Below, piece after piece: positions 1 through 7,200 of a stretch of 64,000 bases of DNA. The stretch is from Methylorubrum salsuginis (GTDB taxonomy: Bacteria > Pseudomonadota > Alphaproteobacteria > Rhizobiales > Beijerinckiaceae): positions 1 through 64,000 of the forward strand of contig NZ_FOSV01000021.1 of NCBI RefSeq assembly GCF_900114375.1, written 5' to 3'. The position numbers and the translations under genes were made by a program. The notes below the pieces were generated by a model. The model was not told the DNA's origin. It ran no database searches and saw only the letters and a program-made list of their open reading frames with translations. Position 1 is the first letter of the stretch; each line of letters opens with the position of its first letter.

Positions 1-1
1 C

Positions 2-319
2 ATCCCGCCGCTGAGCACGGGCCGGCGCGGTCGACCGCGCCGACGCCCCGACAAGCTGCACGCCGACAAGGCCTACGAGGCCAAGGCGCGCCGCCAGGAG
101 TGTCGGGCGCGTGGGATCGTCCCACGCATCGCCCGCAAAGGCATCGAGAGCAGCCAAAAGCTCGGCCGCCACCGCTGGGTCGTGGAGCGCACTCACGCTT
201 GGTTCAACCGCTTCCGCCGCCTGCCCGTCCGCTACGAGCGCCGCGCCGACATCTACGACGCCTTCACCACCCTCGCAGCCAGCCTCATCACCCTCAACCA
301 GATCAGACGGTTCTGTTAG
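2..319 (+). CDS. IS5-family transposase, C-terminal part (5' end outside window)
   Basis: The frame is open from the window edge to a TAG at 317-319, giving about 105 residues. It shows the end of a DDE transposase: DKAYEAKARR, then RGIVPRIARKG, then GRHRWVVERTHAWFNRFRR and YERRADIYDAF. The glutamate in VVERT within the W-x-VERT-x-AW-x-NRFRR signature is the usual third acidic catalytic residue of IS5-family enzymes. The N-terminal half lies outside the window, so it is unknown whether the gene is intact. A 79-bp inverted-repeat element begins 9 bp after the stop codon. The exact IS group is inferred; the TNA duplications next door fit the IS427/IS1031 groups. Confidence 0.85.
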   Translation: MPPLSTGRRGRPRRRPDKLHADKAYEAKARRQECRARGIVPRIARKGIESSQKLGRHRWVVERTHAWFNRFRRLPVRYERRADIYDAFTTLAASLITLNQIRRFC

Positions 320-1203
320 GCGCTCTTAGTGTCTCTCACAAAACTCCCCCTGCGCCGTCGCGCCCGGAGAGGACACCGGCTGTGAACGGGAGTTTTGTGA
401 GGCACTCTTAATTCCTGCCTTCCTTCGGCAAGATCGGGCATACGCCGCTTATCGCCGATACGATTCGATTTACCCTTGGAGGCAGGGTGCCGATGCAAAA
501 TCGGATCACCGACCCGGCCGCCGCGCGAGGCATCGAAGACCAATCGGCAGGGACAGGCCAAGTCGCGCAGCTCATCAGCGCCGTTCATGGAGAGGAGTGG
601 GTGGCGATGCCCGCCGTGGAGAAGCTGACGCTCCACAAAGATTTGGGCGCCGAAAATGCTGCCCATCAGTCCGCTCGCTTGAGGAGCGCCCATTTCTTTG
701 CCGAGTTGCCGGTAGCGCTTCCACGCGCGATCGCCTCCCTCGAAAGCCGCGGTACGCCCCTGCTGCACGACTAGGTCGATATCGCCGACCGCCTCCACGG
801 CTGGGTCGAGCATGCTCCCGAAAAGCCAGACCTCCCGGATTTCGAAAGGCAGATCGCTCCGTGCGTTCACGGCGGTGCAGGCGTCGAGGAAACGATCCAG
901 AATGCGTTGAGCCGCCGCCTTCGGCGTTCGCTTCCTGGCCCCTGCCCCGGCGAGGGCGAGGCCGGCTTCGATCAGGCCGTCTTCGGGCGGGCGATCTTCC
1001 ATCTCCTCAGGCCCGAGAAGCCCACGGTCTCGCAACTCCTCAAGCAGCACCATCGCTGTGCGCGGGTCGAGATCGACGGCCTTGAGCTCCGCGATCCGCC
1101 AGATGTCCGAGCGATTGCCGCGGTGCCACGCCTTCAGCAGATTGCGCACCTTGATGAGCGGCACGTCGAGGAAGGTCGCTCCCTTGCCGATTGTGGCGCC
1201 CAT
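316..1203 (-). CDS. Nucleotidyltransferase-fold protein with a C-terminus altered by mobile DNA
   Basis: The predicted protein has 295 residues. Residues 15-75 look like a winged helix (IWRIAELKAVDLDPRTAMVL). A polymerase-beta/MNT-type motif follows, LFGS near residue 128 and then DIDLVV, which matches the GS-x(n)-DxD metal-binding signature. Such domains occur in antitoxin-like and defence-associated nucleotidyltransferases, but I see no HEPN partner next to it, so the function is unknown. The last ~30 residues (from RVPHKTP onward) are a translation of the 79-bp element and IS flank, so the native C-terminus has probably been lost or replaced. It is the only gene in its transcription unit. 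Confidence 0.6.
   Translation of the reverse strand: MGATIGKGATFLDVPLIKVRNLLKAWHRGNRSDIWRIAELKAVDLDPRTAMVLLEELRDRGLLGPEEMEDRPPEDGLIEAGLALAGAGARKRTPKAAAQRILDRFLDACTAVNARSDLPFEIREVWLFGSMLDPAVEAVGDIDLVVQQGRTAAFEGGDRAWKRYRQLGKEMGAPQASGLMGSIFGAQIFVERQLLHGGHRHPLLSMNGADELRDLACPCRLVFDASRGGRVGDPILHRHPASKGKSNRIGDKRRMPDLAEGRQELRVPHKTPVHSRCPLRARRRRGSFVRDTKSA
329..407. repeat. 79-bp MITE-like element, copy 1
   Basis: Terminal inverted repeats are GTGTCTCTCACAAAACTCCC at the left and the complement of GAGTGCCTCACAAAACTCCC at the right (17 of 20 match). The element is flanked by TTA at 326-328 and TTA at 408-410, a TNA target duplication. A second copy of exactly 79 bp at 31698-31776 aligns without gaps and has its own TNA duplication (TCA). 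It has no coding capacity of its own and sits just after the IS5-like transposase, which could mobilise it. Alternatively its right end is the right end of that IS. Confidence 0.8.
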
Positions 1204-1383
1204 GGGCCAGCCTCACACAGCCTGTGAAGCGCATCACATCGCGCGCCGCAGCCGAGGATAGCGGCACGGCGAATTCCGTTTGGATGGATTTCGCATGCCC
1301 CTGGTGAACCCCCGGCCAAAAATGGCAGCAGGAAAAGCATTCTCAGAGTTGCCTGAAAACCGTTCCGGTCCAACGGTTTGAAA

Positions 1384-1461
1384 TGGTCGGAGTGGCGGGA
1401 TTCGAACCCACGACCCCTAGTCCCCCAGACTAGTGCGCTAACCGGGCTGCGCTACACTCCG
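1384..1461 (-). tRNA. tRNA-Pro(GGG)
   Basis: On the minus strand the 7-bp acceptor stem CGGAGTG/CACTCCG closes a standard cloverleaf. The D arm is GCGC/GCGC. The anticodon stem CTAGT/ACTAG holds the loop CTGGGGG, which puts GGG at the anticodon positions. The T arm is GTGGG/CCCGC with TTCGAAT in the loop. The discriminator is A, and CCA is encoded at 1384-1386. The total is 78 nt including CCA. GGG reads CCC and CCU proline codons. Confidence 0.95.
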
Positions 1462-1876
1462 ACGCCCCAGAGGGCTTGGCGCTCTTAGCTTTCCGGCCAC
1501 GCCCGCGCAACCCCTTTTCCGGGATCTTCGACCGCGCGCGGTCGGAACGGCGTCCGTCCCTCCGACGATACGCCCTTCGCGATCCACCGGGGCGGCCCGC
1601 CGCACCCGGATGACCGCCTCGTCCGGCGAGGGCATGGCCCTCCCCTCGCCCGAGGTTTGCCCAGCCCTCCTCTGAATGCATCCCGCGACACGGGCGCCGT
1701 GCGGCCCGCTTGGTGACGGCGCGCACCCGACGGGTTCGTGCGAGCGGATTATTTTTTAAATATAAATGCGTGACAATTCGCACTTTCAAAATAGTTCTCG
1801 AAGAAATACGCTCTGTTTGTCAGAGAAAAACGAAAAATAAGTTCAGGTTTCAGGGATTAACGAGGAAGGAAGCGTC
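1462..1876. other. Gene-free stretch with an AT-rich promoter-like region
   Basis: No credible gene lies between tRNA-Pro and the secreted protein. The left two thirds are GC-rich and featureless. From about 1748 to 1860 the composition drops sharply to AT-rich, including TTATTTTTTAAATATAAATG and AAACGAAAAATAAG, very unlike the surroundings. This is the obvious place for the promoter and 5' leader of the gene that starts at 1877. I could not fix a single -35/-10 pair with confidence. Confidence 0.45.
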
Positions 1877-2191
1877 ATGAAGGGTATCGTTGCTTTCAGT
1901 GTTCTCGCGATGGTCGGCCTGCCGTGGGCGGCTCAGGCGGAGTCCGGCAGCGGCAGCCGTCAGGCGGCCGGTGGCGGCTTCATGAGCAGCTACCAGGACG
2001 ACCCCTACCACGACCCCCGCTCGCTCCACTCGCAGCGGGCGGGCACCGGTCAGATCCTCGGCGCGCCCATGCTGAGCGAGAATGCCGGCGTCAAGGGTGG
2101 CCCCGTCCGCTCGGCGATCCGCCGCGGCGATGTCGATCCGAACTGGGCGACCACCGGCAGCGTGCCGAAGAAGCGCCGCGCCACTCGCTGA
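1877..2191 (+). CDS. Small secreted hypothetical protein
   Basis: The protein has 104 residues. Residues 1-21 form a clear Sec signal peptide (MKGIVAF, a hydrophobic core, then AQA before ESG), so the mature protein of about 83 residues is periplasmic or exported. The mature part is glycine-, serine- and arginine-rich, has no cysteine and no motif I recognise, and ends in the basic tail PKKRRATR. The start codon follows a GAGGAAGGAA ribosome-binding site and an AT-rich upstream region, which supports a genuine and probably well-expressed gene. The function is not recognised. Confidence 0.75.
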   Translation: MKGIVAFSVLAMVGLPWAAQAESGSGSRQAAGGGFMSSYQDDPYHDPRSLHSQRAGTGQILGAPMLSENAGVKGGPVRSAIRRGDVDPNWATTGSVPKKRRATR

Positions 2192-2215
2192 AACGTCGTC
2201 CCGGCTCGATGATCC

Positions 2216-2246
2216 GGGCGGCGCGGCTCGAGAGGCCACGCCGCCC
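2216..2246 (+). terminator. Hairpin after the secreted-protein gene
   Basis: GGGCGGCG at 2216-2223 pairs perfectly with CGCCGCCC at 2239-2246, and GGC/GCC pairs extend the stem inward. It lies 25 bp after the stop codon at 2191. There is no clear T-run, so termination activity is inferred from position and stability only. Confidence 0.45.
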
Positions 2247-2599
2247 TCCCCGCCTCGCTCCGCTCGGAGCCGCGTCCGACCACGTCGGGGCGGGGCGCAT
2301 CTTCAAGTCCCTGTCGTGACGGGCTTTCTGTCGACGAGGCGATCTTCACCTCGTCGGAAGGCGCTCCCGCGCCTGACCGTCCCGGACCGATCCGGAGACG
2401 CGATGCCCCATGCCCGGGATTCCTGCCGCGCCGAAGACTCTGCCTGTCCCGTCGGCTCGTGATCGAGCGGGCCCGGCCTTCCCGCGTCCCGAACATCGAA
2501 ACCGCCTGCGGCGGGACTGACCATCGGCCTGCCGCACTGGAAAAACCTCGGTCGTGGCAGCGCCCTGTGCGCGGACGACCTCGCAGAACGAGGATCGGC
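2247..2599. other. Gene-free stretch before the carbonic anhydrase gene
   Basis: Open frames cross this region, but none has recognisable content, a good ribosome-binding site or a conserved-looking product. A weak hairpin (GCGGCGGG, then CCTGCCGC) lies near 2508-2536. The promoter of the carbonic anhydrase and SulP genes presumably lies here, but no convincing -35/-10 pair was found. Confidence 0.3.
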
Positions 2600-3319
2600 G
2601 TGGACGACATCATTCAAGGCATCTCGAACTTCCGCGGAAGCGTGTTTCCGGGGCAGCAGCAGATGTATCGGCAACTCGTCCGCGACGGGCAGCAGCCGCA
2701 GGCGCTCATCATCGCCTGCGCGGATTCCCGCGTGTCCCCTGAGCACATCACCCAGTCCGGCCCCGGCGACCTCTTCGTCTGCCGCAACGCCGGCAACATC
2801 GTCCCGCCCTTTAGCCAGCAGAACGGCGGCGTCTCCTCGGCGATCGAATACGCCGTGGTGGCGCTCGGCGTGCGCGACATCGTCATCTGCGGCCATTCCG
2901 ATTGCGGCGCCATGAAGGGGCTGATGAAGCCCGAGGCGCTCGCCGCCATGCCGAACGTCGCGGCCTGGCTGCGCCACAGCCATGCGGCGAGCCAGATCGT
3001 CTGCGAGGCCTATCCCGCCGGGATGGACCCGAAGGACCATCACCGGGCGCTGGCGCTGGAGAACGTCGTCGTCCAGCTCAGCAACCTGCGCACCCATCCG
3101 AGCGTCGCCGCCGGCCTCGCCAAGGGCCAGCTGCGCCTGCACGGCTGGTTCTTCGAGATCGAGAGCGGGCAGGTGCTGGCCTATTGCGGCGAGGAAGGCC
3201 GCTTCGTGCCGATCGATCAGGCCGGCGACATGCCGGTCGCCCAAATCCCGGTCGCTCACAAGCCGGCCCAGCGCATCGCCGCGCCCGAGATGGCGCATGC
3301 CGCCGTCGCGGCAGAGTGA
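2600..3319 (+). CDS. Beta-class carbonic anhydrase
   Basis: This enzyme interconverts CO2 and bicarbonate in the cytoplasm. The protein has 239 residues from a GTG start preceded by GAACGAGG. The beta-class zinc site is complete: C40-A-D42-S-R44 (CADSRV) supplies the first cysteine and the Asp-Arg dyad, and GHSDCGAM near residues 97-104 supplies the histidine and second cysteine. The length is normal for the family. An open frame extends upstream, but conserved sequence starts at DDIIQGISNFR, so the GTG start was chosen. The SulP transporter gene begins 10 bp after its stop, so the two are almost certainly co-transcribed. This suggests the enzyme works on bicarbonate imported by, or supplied to, that transporter. 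Confidence 0.92.
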   Translation: MDDIIQGISNFRGSVFPGQQQMYRQLVRDGQQPQALIIACADSRVSPEHITQSGPGDLFVCRNAGNIVPPFSQQNGGVSSAIEYAVVALGVRDIVICGHSDCGAMKGLMKPEALAAMPNVAAWLRHSHAASQIVCEAYPAGMDPKDHHRALALENVVVQLSNLRTHPSVAAGLAKGQLRLHGWFFEIESGQVLAYCGEEGRFVPIDQAGDMPVAQIPVAHKPAQRIAAPEMAHAAVAAE

Positions 3320-3329
3320 GGCACGGGCC

Positions 3330-4892
3330 ATGCGCGCCTCCCTCTCGCGGCTGATCCCGCCGACCCTCGCGCGGGACCTGCCCGCCTCCTTCGTGGTCTT
3401 CCTCGTGGCGATGCCGCTCTGCATGGGCATCGCCATCGCCTCCGGTGTCCCGGCCGAGCGCGGCCTCATCACCGGCGTGATCGGCGGCGTCGTCGTCGGC
3501 TTCCTCGCCGGCGCCCCGCTTCAGGTCAGCGGCCCCGCCGCGGGGCTCGCCGTCATCGTGTTCGAGTTCGTCCGGACCCACGGCATCGACGCCCTGGGGC
3601 CGGTGCTCGTGGCGGCGGGCGCGATCCAGTTGCTGGCGGGTTTCCTGCGCGTCGGCGGATGGTTCCGGGCGATCTCGCCCGCGGTCGTCCACGGCATGCT
3701 CGCCGGCATCGGCGTGCTGATCGTGCTGGCGCAGATCCACGTGCTGACCGATGCGCTGCCCAAAGCCAGCGGCCTCGACAACCTCGTCGCCATCCCGGCG
3801 GCCTTCTTCAACTTCGTCTCCGGCGAGGGCAACCGCTTCGGCGCCATCGTCGTCGGCCTCGCCACCATCGTGACGATGATCGGCTGGGAGAAGATCCGTC
3901 CGGCCCGGCTCAAGCTCCTGCCCGGCGCCCTCGTCGGCGTGGTCTCGGGCACGCTGGTGGCGGTCGTCGGCGACCTCGCCGTCAAGCGCGTCGAGGTGCC
4001 CGAAAACATCCTCTCGGCCGTGGCCCTGCCGGGCGCGGGCGACTGGAGCCGCCTCACCGAACCGGCCATGATCGTCATGGCGATCACGCTCGCCGTCGTC
4101 GCCAGCGCCGAGAGCCTGCTCTCCGCCGCCGCCGTCGACCGCATGCATGACGGCCCGCGCACCCAGTACAACCGCGAACTCGGCGCGCAGGGCGTCGGCA
4201 ACGTGCTCTGCGGTCTCGCCGGCGGCCTGCCGATGACCGGCGTCATCGTCCGCTCCTCGGCCAACGTCCAGGCGGGCGCGGCCACCCGCGCCTCGACCAT
4301 CCTGCACGGAAGCTGGATCCTCGCCTTCCTGCTCGTCCTGCCGATGGTGCTCAAGCTGGTGCCCACCGCCGCACTCGCCGGCATCCTCGTGGTCACCGGC
4401 TGGCGCCTCGTCAGCCCGGCCCATGCCCGGCACCTGCTCCAGCGTTACGGGATCGCGACCGCCGCGATCTGGCTCGTCACCCTGGTGATGGTGGTCGCCA
4501 CCGACCTGCTCACAGGCGTGCTGATCGGGCTGGCCCTCAGCCTCGTCCAGGTGGTGCCGCATCTCCTCAAGGGGCGGCTCAAGATCGAGGGCGGCGCCGC
4601 GCAGACGGTGCAGGGCGGGACGTTGCAGGCGGTGCCGGAGCTGCGCCTCTCGGGCTCGGCCACCTTCCTCCAACTGCCCCACCTCAACGAGGCCCTGGAG
4701 CGTACCCCCGAAGGCAGCCCCGTGCGGCTCGCCGCGCAGGACCTCCATCACGTCGATCACACCTGCCTGGAGATGATCCAGGAATGGGCGGCCCGCCGCG
4801 CCAAGGCCGGCGCCCGCGTCGAGGTGGTCGGCGGCGGCGGCGGATTGAGGAACAGCCTCGCCATGGCGGCGCATGCCGCGCCGAAGGACTGA
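3330..4892 (+). CDS. SulP-family anion transporter with STAS-like tail
   Basis: The protein has 520 residues. Residues 15-410 are a run of about 10-12 hydrophobic segments with SulP features (ASGVPAERGLITGVIGG near the start, then VSGPAAGLAVIVFE). Residues about 430-515 resemble a STAS domain (LRLSGSATFLQLPHLNEAL through RVEVVGG). SulP proteins carry sulfate, bicarbonate or dicarboxylates. The substrate cannot be read from sequence, but tight linkage to a carbonic anhydrase gene, 10 bp upstream, favours bicarbonate. The start ATG at 3330 was chosen because the longer frame upstream overlaps carbonic anhydrase coding sequence. A strong terminator follows 9 bp after the stop. Confidence 0.88.
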   Translation: MRASLSRLIPPTLARDLPASFVVFLVAMPLCMGIAIASGVPAERGLITGVIGGVVVGFLAGAPLQVSGPAAGLAVIVFEFVRTHGIDALGPVLVAAGAIQLLAGFLRVGGWFRAISPAVVHGMLAGIGVLIVLAQIHVLTDALPKASGLDNLVAIPAAFFNFVSGEGNRFGAIVVGLATIVTMIGWEKIRPARLKLLPGALVGVVSGTLVAVVGDLAVKRVEVPENILSAVALPGAGDWSRLTEPAMIVMAITLAVVASAESLLSAAAVDRMHDGPRTQYNRELGAQGVGNVLCGLAGGLPMTGVIVRSSANVQAGAATRASTILHGSWILAFLLVLPMVLKLVPTAALAGILVVTGWRLVSPAHARHLLQRYGIATAAIWLVTLVMVVATDLLTGVLIGLALSLVQVVPHLLKGRLKIEGGAAQTVQGGTLQAVPELRLSGSATFLQLPHLNEALERTPEGSPVRLAAQDLHHVDHTCLEMIQEWAARRAKAGARVEVVGGGGGLRNSLAMAAHAAPKD

Positions 4893-4901
4893 GCCGGAGA
4901 T

Positions 4902-4940
4902 GAAGAAGGCCGGTGTCGCTGGGCGACACCGGCCTTCTTC
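4902..4940 (+). terminator. Intrinsic terminator of the carbonic anhydrase-SulP unit
   Basis: An 18-bp perfect stem, GAAGAAGGCCGGTGTCGC at 4902-4919, pairs with its complement at 4923-4940 around a 3-nt loop. It lies 9 bp after the SulP stop. Because of the flanking A- and T-containing ends it could work in both directions, but hflX on the other strand ends more than 150 bp away. Confidence 0.85.
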
Positions 4941-4943
4941 GTG

Positions 4944-4994
4944 TCAGGGCTCTGCCCTGACCACCCGCCGAAGGGCTTGCCCTTCGGGAACCCA
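4944..4994. repeat. Double-hairpin dispersed repeat, copy 1
   Basis: Two small hairpins lie side by side: GTCAGGGC/GCCCTGAC, and CCGAAGGGCTTGCCCTTCGG at 4968-4987 followed by GAACCC. A related block at 36017-36088 carries CCAAAGGGCTCGCCCTTTGG and the same GGGAACCC flank. Between the copies the third base pair changes from G-C to A-T on both arms, a compensatory change. Confidence 0.6.
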
Positions 4995-5015
4995 TGACCT
5001 GAATTCGATCGGCTT

Positions 5016-5092
5016 GCCGATCGCCCCCGCGACTGCGGGGCGGCGGTCGTCTGCCGAACGCCCCGAACCCGACCATCGGTCGGGTTCGGGGC
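5016..5092. repeat. 77-bp structured repeat, copy 1
   Basis: This aligns without gaps to the complement of 58746-58822. It contains CCCCGC/GCGGGG and ends in a 14-bp perfect hairpin, CCCCGAACCCGACC, loop ATC, GGTCGGGTTCGGGG (5061-5091). It is preceded by a GATCGGC/GCCGATC hairpin, and the second copy has a hairpin in the same place. It lies between the SulP terminator and the hflX stop and so may also serve as the hflX terminator. Confidence 0.75.
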
Positions 5093-5098
5093 AACCCA

Positions 5099-6496
5099 TC
5101 AAGGGCTGCTGACGCGCCGCGCGGCTTCGAAGCGGTGGAGGAAGCGGGGTTCCTTTTCCGGGGCGATGCGGATCGTCAGCGCGATCTCGCCGCTGTCCTC
5201 CGCCTGCCGGTCCAGCACCTCGGCATTCTCGTAGAGCCAGTTCAGCGCCGCGCCGTCCTCCGGCGGCAGCGTCAGCGCGAAGGTCGAGCGCGCACGCGCC
5301 ACCTGCCCCTCGATCCGCTCGGACAGGGCCGGCAGCCCCTCGCCCGTCAGCGCCGAGACCAGGATCGGCGCCGGTCCCGCGCCGCGATGGGCCGAAGCGA
5401 GGTTGAGCAGCCGGGTGCGCTCGCCCTCGTCCAGGAGGTCGGCCTTGTTCCACACCTCGACGATCCGCTCGGCATCCGGTTCGATCCCGAGTTCGCGCAG
5501 GACCTGCTCCACGTCCTCGGCCTGGGCCTGGGTGTCGCCGTGCGAGACATCGCGCACGTGCAGCAGGATGTCGGCCTCGATCACGTCCTCCAGCGTCGCC
5601 CGGAACGCCGCGATCAGCGAGGTCGGCAGGTCCGAGATGAAGCCCACCGTGTCCGACAGGATCACCGTCTCGCCATGCGGCAGCTTGGTGGCGCGCGCCG
5701 TCGGGTCCAGCGTCGCGAACAGCATGTCCTGCGCCTTGACCTCGGCTTTCGTCAACGCGTTGAACAGCGTCGACTTGCCCGCGTTCGTGTAGCCGACGAG
5801 CGCCACGATCGGGTACGGCACCCGCGCCCGGCTCTTGCGGTGCAGGCCGCGGGTGCGCGCCACCGCGTCGAGGTCGCGCTCGATCTTGGTCATCCGCTCC
5901 TGGATCATCCGGCGGTCGGCCTCGATCTGCGTCTCGCCGGGGCCGCCGAGGAAGCCGAAGCCGCCGCGCTGCCGCTCCAAGTGGGTCCACGACCGCACCA
6001 GCCGCGACTTCTGATACGCCAAGTGGGCATGCTCGACCTGCAACGTGCCCTCTCGGGTCGAGGCGCGGCGCCCGAAGATCTCGAGGATCAGGCCGGTGCG
6101 GTCGATGACCTTGGTGCCCCAGGCCTTTTCGAGGTTGCGCTGCTGCACCGGCGACAGGGCGCAATCCATCACCACGAGGCCGATCTCGTCGGCCTTGACG
6201 AGGCCGGCCATCTCCTCGACCCGGCCCTTGCCGAGGTAGGTCGAGGGCCGGGGCCGCTGCACGTGCACGCCGATCGCCTGCGCCACGTCGAGATCGATCG
6301 CGGCGGCCAGACCCACCGCCTCGTCGAGCCGCGCGTCGTCGGAGCGGGTGTTCTCCGGCTGGCCGGGGGCGAGGCGCTGGGCCACGCGGGTGAGATAGGG
6401 GCCGACCACCAGCGTGCGGGTCGAGGCGGCGATCTCGCCTTCGGGGGCGGCCTGCCGCTGGAGTCGCGCTTCGCCGGGCGTCTGAAGTTCTGTCAT
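5099..6496 (-). CDS. hflX: Ribosome-associated GTPase HflX
   Basis: The protein has 465 residues. HflX is a translational GTPase of the Obg-HflX class that splits stalled 70S ribosomes and binds GTP and ATP. The N-terminal HflX domain (about residues 35-225) contains GKGRVEEM and GGPGETQIEADRR. The G domain follows: G1 GYTNAGKST near 235, G3 DTVGF near 282, G4 NKAD near 348. The gene lies 252 bp downstream of hfq on the same strand, the classical hfq-hflX pairing. Start ATG at 6496 gives the expected length. A family of small palindromes begins 7 bp after the stop and probably acts as the transcript end. Confidence 0.95.
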   Translation of the reverse strand: MTELQTPGEARLQRQAAPEGEIAASTRTLVVGPYLTRVAQRLAPGQPENTRSDDARLDEAVGLAAAIDLDVAQAIGVHVQRPRPSTYLGKGRVEEMAGLVKADEIGLVVMDCALSPVQQRNLEKAWGTKVIDRTGLILEIFGRRASTREGTLQVEHAHLAYQKSRLVRSWTHLERQRGGFGFLGGPGETQIEADRRMIQERMTKIERDLDAVARTRGLHRKSRARVPYPIVALVGYTNAGKSTLFNALTKAEVKAQDMLFATLDPTARATKLPHGETVILSDTVGFISDLPTSLIAAFRATLEDVIEADILLHVRDVSHGDTQAQAEDVEQVLRELGIEPDAERIVEVWNKADLLDEGERTRLLNLASAHRGAGPAPILVSALTGEGLPALSERIEGQVARARSTFALTLPPEDGAALNWLYENAEVLDRQAEDSGEIALTIRIAPEKEPRFLHRFEAARRVSSP

Positions 6497-6748
6497 TCGG
6501 GCCTCTCGCCGGTCAACTCGCCACAGCGAAGCCGGCTCCGTATTCGATCGATGCCAAGAGAGATCGCGCCGGAATGCGTCTCGACAGACGCCGTCCCGGT
6601 CCGGAGCGCAGGACCACGGGGCATCCGCACCTCATCGCCCACGCGGCGGATGAAAGGCGCGAACCCGTGGTCGTCTCCAACGCAAGCGATCAAATCATCG
6701 TCGTCAGGCCCGAACGCTCAATCTCGAATCATTCGCGGAAGGCGGATC

Positions 6749-7003
6749 TTACGCCTTTTCGGGCGCGGTCTCGTCCGGCTCGAACAGCTGCACGGGATGG
6801 CCCGGCATGATCGTCGAGATCGCGTGCTTATAGACGAGCTGCGAATGGCCGTCGCGGCGCAGCAGCACACAGAAGTTGTCGAACCACGTGACCACGCCCT
6901 GCAGCTTGACGCCGTTGACGAGGAAGATCGTCAGCGGAATCTTGTTCTTGCGGACATGGTTGAGGAACGTGTCCTGGAGGTTCTGAGCGCGCTCGCCCGC
7001 CAT
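6749..7003 (-). CDS. hfq: RNA chaperone Hfq
   Basis: The protein has 84 residues. Hfq is the hexameric Sm-like chaperone that pairs small RNAs with mRNAs. The Sm1 motif (NLQDTFLNHVRKNKIPLTIF, then LVNGVKLQG) and Sm2 motif (YKHAISTIMP) are intact. The C-terminal tail is short, as usual in alphaproteobacteria. Start ATG at 7003 was chosen because the extension upstream is arginine-rich and does not match the family; AAGGATAAGAAA just upstream offers a ribosome-binding site. The order ntrY-ntrX-hfq-hflX is typical, although the trkA gene sometimes found between ntrX and hfq is absent. Confidence 0.96.
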   Translation of the reverse strand: MAGERAQNLQDTFLNHVRKNKIPLTIFLVNGVKLQGVVTWFDNFCVLLRRDGHSQLVYKHAISTIMPGHPVQLFEPDETAPEKA

Positions 7004-7200
7004 TTTCTTATCCTTGTTTCGCCACCGGCGCCGCGGGAGCACCATTCGGGCGTCACGGCGCGTAACCGCCCGCATCGCCCAAGACCGCTTCCCCAAGCCG
7101 TCCTATTACAGGGCGAAGCTTCTCCGGACGCAAGTCTTTCCTCGCGCCGGAGCGCCGCCATACCCCTACGGCGTGCGGGTCGGCGTCCGGTCGAATCGTC

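Noticed and set aside
1134..1373. Cysteine-rich 79-residue frame on the minus strand
   Set aside because: It overlaps the start of the nucleotidyltransferase gene in another frame, has no signal or domain and no ribosome-binding site.
3078..4874. Long open frame opposite the SulP gene
   Set aside because: It is mostly Asp/His/Gly/Arg-rich, has no domain, and mirrors codon bias of a GC-rich gene on the other strand. Similar antisense frames opposite hflX, ntrYX, the RND genes, rpoN and tal-pgi were discarded for the same reason.
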